Source of the DNA: Elmis aenea | Taxonomy: Eukaryota > Arthropoda > Insecta > Coleoptera > Elmidae | Direction of reading: 5' to 3' | Length of the DNA: 64,000 bases | Assembly: GCA_947652605.1 (NCBI GenBank) | Contig: OX393583.1 | Span: 9,341,222-9,405,221 of the forward strand | Part shown: positions 61,001 through 64,000 of the stretch, piece by piece | How the letters are laid out: each line of letters starts with the position of its first letter | Numbering within the stretch: the first letter of the stretch is position 1 | Position numbers and translations under genes: made by a program | Notes under the pieces: generated by a model | What the model was told of the DNA's origin: nothing | The model's database searches: none | The model's input: only the letters and a program-made list of their open reading frames with translations

Positions 61001-61846
61001 AAACAAAATACCCAAATTCAACTAGTTTTGCAATAAAACTGCTGTTGTCCTTTCCATCGTCATATTTAGTAGAATGTGAATTAGCGCTGCAAATGACTTG
61101 TTACAGTGAGGTGTTGAGGTGAGGCATGAGTGAGAAAAGGTTGGAAAACACTGGTCTAACTATTGCTATTTTTTTCGGTAGCTTTAGTAGAATTAATGTT
61201 ATAGTACAAGTCCAGGAACTTAATTGCCACACTGTGCATGTTAACAAAAATCGTTGCTTAACATTTTTGTCCAACTTTTGCACACAATGTAAAACACTGA
61301 TTGGCTTAAATGAATGATCCGTTATACCTGAAACATGAAAATCGAAACTTACCTCAATAAAAAATTATGGTAGTCTACACAAACTACCATATTGTTGAAA
61401 AACATTCTTTTTTCAGTGTGGCTCCTCGGAAAAGGCAGAGAACGAATACGAAACTTTAACAGTTTAAATTGTACTATAGCCTGCACGCACAATGTAATAA
61501 ATAAAGCGTCAAAAGATAGCATGATCCATGAAGAGATTGGTGCGGTTAACAGTTGCATAAGTAACATTACTCTGAACAACATCGGTTGATCTTTCAACAC
61601 CCACTCTCCAATCAGTAAAGGATACTCTTCTGCAGAGAAAATCGGAAAAAATATCACCAGCAGAATGCTGAAGACACCGACATAACGAAAAATCTTTAAG
61701 CCTCTCAACATCTTTTTAAAAATATTTTGCATCGCAACTGAGATTTCTTCATCAAAATCTTCGACTTCCCAAAAGTGTTTACAGTCGTTAATCAAACTGG
61801 CCAACTTGTGTTTGTAAAATACGGTAATTCCTAATTTTGCTAATAC
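58070..61846 (-). CDS. Odorant receptor (insect 7tm_6 family), five exons, 5' end missing
   Basis: Insect odorant receptors are seven-pass membrane proteins that act with the Orco co-receptor as ligand-gated cation channels in sensory neurons. Exons on the minus strand, in order: 61846-61353, 59310-59212, 59112-59010, 58881-58723, 58138-58070. All have AG/GT borders and the phases match: FLLS|YGAK, AMES|PADT, IEE|STDV and FTS|VLK read across the joins without a stop. Together they give about 307 residues. Family features are KHFWEVEDFDEE before hydrophobic segments, SFDALFITL, then an IYNSEWY block, IILRSQKAV, and the C-terminal LKLSYTIFTVLRT typical of the last transmembrane helix. Full-length receptors have about 380-400 residues, so an N-terminal exon of roughly 80 residues is not seen and may lie beyond 64 kb. 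The 2-kb intron between the first two exons holds transposon and satellite relics. No break was found in the five exons. Confidence 0.9.
58388..58485 (+). other. Plus-strand exon-like segment inside an odorant receptor intron
   Basis: TTGTTTCTAG precedes and GTGAGTTC follows an open stretch of about 31 codons (LKFAAHVVQILVEDF, then a LLELKKLH end). Its right end forms an imperfect inverted repeat of about 35 bp with 58615-58660, so it may be part of a transposon remnant and not of a gene. Not recognised. Confidence 0.2.
59768..59905 (-). repeat. Diverged satellite relic, inverted relative to the main array
   Basis: In reverse complement this matches the satellite monomer from the CGGCTTTTGAAGGGG region through the CGTTTTTCTC, ACTTTGCACC, TTTTACT and GGATGCGCGCAT blocks, with many substitutions. 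It lies in the large intron of the odorant receptor gene. Confidence 0.75.
59950..60046 (+). repeat. Diverged satellite relic, same orientation as the main array
   Basis: Contains TTTTTCCCGTTTTTCTCCGG, AACAGTTTAAG and CCTTTGCACCATTTTACTTG in the same order as the satellite monomer. With the inverted relic 45 bp away it makes a head-to-head pair. Confidence 0.7.
60195..61153 (+). mobile_element. hAT transposon relic, 959 bp
   Basis: The left end CAGTGTTTCCCAACGTGGGG and right end GGTTGGAAAACACTG are inverted hAT-type termini. A GGGGCGTACGCCCC palindrome follows the left end. The flanking octamers (TTCTGTGT and GTCTAACT) do not match well, so the insertion is old or the ends are shifted. It holds the 3' part of a transposase gene (60802-61122) and sits in an intron of the odorant receptor gene. 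Confidence 0.75.
60802..61122 (+). pseudogene. hAT transposase C-terminal fragment
   Basis: The frame shows a DFNKRFSDLKKIDLPSWI stretch, an in-frame TAG, then ELQTEEFVRTLF and the dimerisation-domain signature KYPNSTSFAIKLLLSFPSSY followed by ECE. Family transposases are several hundred residues long. The catalytic domain is absent and there is at least one stop, so it is dead. Confidence 0.72.
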
Positions 61847-61899
61847 CTAAAAATTGGACTTTTTAAAAGAATTCATTTAAATAAATACAGTGGACTCTC

Positions 61900-62400
61900 A
61901 AACTTCGAAAGGTTTGAGGTTGATGTTTGAACAAATGACACTCGAAAAAACTATGATTAAAATCCGGTTTTGAAATTCGGATGTGATGACAGCAAGATGG
62001 GGCCACTACTAGTTGTTGAGGGAAAAATAATCTCTATTTTCCTTGGCCAGCACGTTCGCCTGACCTCACAGCAACAGATTTGTTTTTGTGGAGGTATTTA
62101 CGGGACAGAGTGTTTAAAAATAAGCCTCGGACTTTTATTAAACTAAAGGAAAATATTCGACAGGAAATCCAGGCAATGGAACTAAGTATTCTGCAAAAAT
62201 TTATGTATGGGGTCAAGGAAAGAGCTGGAGTTTGTGAAGTAAAAACGGGAATCATTTGAACTACATAATTTTCCATGTTTAGGAAGAAAACATTTCTAAT
62301 CTGTGTTAAAATAAAAACTAAATAAATAATATTGAGAATTAAAGAAGATATCTCATTTTTAAATGCTAAAGTTGCTTTTGGCCCACCCTATAATTTTTAA
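61900..62400 (+). mobile_element. Mariner/Tc1-type (DDE) element relic
   Basis: Holds the transposase C-terminal fragment at 62038-62259 and ends near a GGCCCACCCTATAAT stretch that resembles an element terminus. The left end is not defined. It lies just upstream of the first recognised odorant receptor exon. Confidence 0.5.
62038..62259 (+). pseudogene. DDE (mariner-like) transposase C-terminal fragment
   Basis: The 73 codons before TGA start with WPARSPDLTATDLFLW, which carries the third acidic catalytic position of this family. It is followed by YLRDRVFKNKPRT and the helix LKENIRQEIQAM. The other two catalytic residues and the DNA-binding region are missing. The fragment ends where family members normally end. 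Confidence 0.78.
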
Positions 62401-62410
62401 TAATGCCTAT

Positions 62411-63660
62411 TTAATAATAATAATAATAATAATAGGCTTTATTTAGTTATAAAAGAAACTATTTATACATTAATCTTTACAACTAGTACTTCAAATTAAA
62501 ATTGCAGTTTTACATGGGTCTTACAACCTTCTTTAAACGCATGCAGATTAACAGAATATTTTAATTTGTTTGGTAATTGATTAAATAATTTTAGCCCTTT
62601 GTAATAGAGCGAGTTCTGTGTACTACTTTTTTTACATTTAGGCAGTCTAAAATGTTCTCTTTGTCTTGTTTCATAATCATGCTGTTCTTTGTTGTATATC
62701 AGATATTTACTCATATATTCTGGCATCATATTGTTTATACATTTATATATTAGAACCAAAACGTTATACACTGTATTTTGCCATATATTAAGGAACCCCA
62801 ACTTATTATGCATATATTCAATTTTAGTTAATTTAGAACACTGTAATATGACACGCAAAGCTCTGTTTTGCTGCTTTTGTAATTTTTTCAGATCCCCCTC
62901 ATTACTTAGAAATATTATGCTACTGCAATAATTAAAGTATGGTTCTATTATTGTATGATAGACCAATATCCTAGCTTCAAAGTTTAATTTATTCGATATT
63001 CTCCCAAAATAACTAATTTTTGCACCAACTTTTTTTACAATATAATCTATGTTCTTTTTAAATTTTAGATGATTATCTATAATTACCCCTAGGTATTTAA
63101 ACTCTTCAACTATCTCTACTTTATTATTATCTATAAATACGTTAACATTTGACATATTGCTGAATTATTGTGTACTACCTATTACCATGCATTTTGTTTT
63201 AGATACATTCAACTCCAGTTTATTAGCTTTAAACCAATCTGTTACTTCAATTAAATCTTCGTTTATGACATTAACTGTTGTTTGTAAATCTTCACCTGAT
63301 ACCGAAATTAACGTATCATCTGCAAATAAATGCATGTCACACGATTTAACTGTCTGCGTAATGTCATTTATGTAAATATTGAATAAAACTGGACCTAAAA
63401 CTGATCCTTGTGGTACACCTAACTCGTTAATTATTGCCTTTGATTCTACTTTTCCCACCCTGGTTTTTTGAAATCTGTTTGATAAATAACTTTCAAACCA
63501 TTTTAGTTCATTCCCTTGGATTCCGTACATTTGTAATTTTTGCAAAAGTCTTTTCTACAGATGGTTTCAAATGCTCGTTTCAGATCGACAAAAACTGCCA
63601 AACTTATTTTATCGTTTAGTATATAATGTTCCAGACACGTTATCAAATAAACAAAAAAAC
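62411..63660 (-). mobile_element. Truncated non-LTR retrotransposon with (ATT)n tail
   Basis: The minus-strand element has an (ATT)n tail at 62411-62433 next to AATAAAG. It retains only the part of ORF2 from RT motif A to the C-terminus and is cut off near 63660, where a plus-strand fragment of another element begins. Confidence 0.82.
62496..63660 (-). pseudogene. Reverse transcriptase fragment with a frameshift and a stop
   Basis: Three open pieces read in order on the minus strand. About 63660-63550 has motif A (FVDLKRAFET). Then comes 63545-63165 in another frame, with PQGSVLGPVLF and the catalytic FADDTLIS. After one in-frame TAA, 63155-62496 follows in the same frame with KYLGVIIDNHLKF, EPYFNYCSS and a C-terminal LFNQLPNKLK motif. 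The N-terminal half of the RT and the endonuclease are absent. It is inactive. Confidence 0.85.
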
Positions 63661-63679
63661 CTAGATACAAAGCACTGAA

Positions 63680-63964
63680 ATGAGGTTTTTAAGAAAGGGA
63701 AAAACAAGAAAAGACGAAATATGGAATGAGGTCTTCAGAGAGAACCTGAACTTGGGACCTGCGCAGCACAGAATCGAAGAAAGGCAGCGAAGATGGTATG
63801 GGTATATAATGAGGATCAAAGAAGAAATATGCGAGGAAAGGGTAGTTAAAAGGAGGAGGGGTAGGCAGAGAAGAACCTGGATGGAAGAAGTAAAAACAGC
63901 GGCAGAGAAACGAGCAGTCAAGTGGCAAGAAATTAAACAAAAAACGCAAGAAAGAGGAGAATAG
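63680..63964 (+). pseudogene. Non-LTR ORF C-terminal fragment, plus strand
   Basis: A 94-codon frame contains MRFLRKGKTRKDEIWNE, then QRRWYGYIMRI and RGRQRRTWMEEV. This is the common C-terminal tail of insect non-LTR polyproteins (RTE/R1-like type), rich in Arg and Lys. No RT motif is present. It continues to a TAG near 63964, and the element may extend beyond the window. Confidence 0.7.
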
Positions 63965-64000
63965 AGACAGATATGAAAAAGAAAACCCACGCAATAACTC

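Overview
The window comes from an AT-rich insect nuclear genome, most likely a beetle (moderate confidence). The evidence is a spliced insect odorant receptor gene (7tm_6 family), mariner and hAT elements, non-LTR retrotransposons with (ATT)n tails, and a very large satellite array. There are no operons or prokaryotic genes. Most short ORFs are chance frames, and about 45% of the window is one satellite.

Layout. 1-6.0 kb: mostly repeats. A foldback element may sit inside an exon-like segment. After it come a dimeric 326-bp satellite, a TIR element inserted in a 29-bp minisatellite, a 34-bp minisatellite, a GC-rich inverted repeat and a ~0.4-kb tandem repeat. 6.0-17.8 kb: tandem ~2.03-kb segments and a more diverged extension. 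They carry minus-strand exon-like modules with conserved splice signals, a 108-bp hairpin, a dead non-LTR relic, and later insertions (a mariner at 7.77-8.91 kb and a hAT-type MITE at 11.30-11.57 kb). 17.8-46.6 kb: about 81 head-to-tail copies of a ~355-bp satellite, with nested higher-order repeats including an 8,848-bp (25-monomer) tandem duplication. 46.6-53.7 kb: a second direct copy of the 9.9-17.8 kb flank, so the satellite lies between two direct segmental duplicates. 54.15-57.24 kb: a non-LTR retrotransposon on the minus strand with one uninterrupted endonuclease-RT frame. 58.07-61.85 kb: five phase-compatible exons of an odorant receptor gene on the minus strand. Its large intron holds a hAT relic and two inverted, diverged relics of the neighbouring satellite. 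61.9-64.0 kb: a mariner-type transposase relic and two more broken non-LTR fragments.

The odorant receptor and the retrotransposon ORF are the only clear long coding units. The most unusual parts are the satellite with its 25-mer register, the direct segmental duplication that brackets it, and the repeated exon-like modules, which may be exons of a coding or non-coding transcript running minus-ward through the flank. All homology calls are from recognition of motifs by eye; no search was run.
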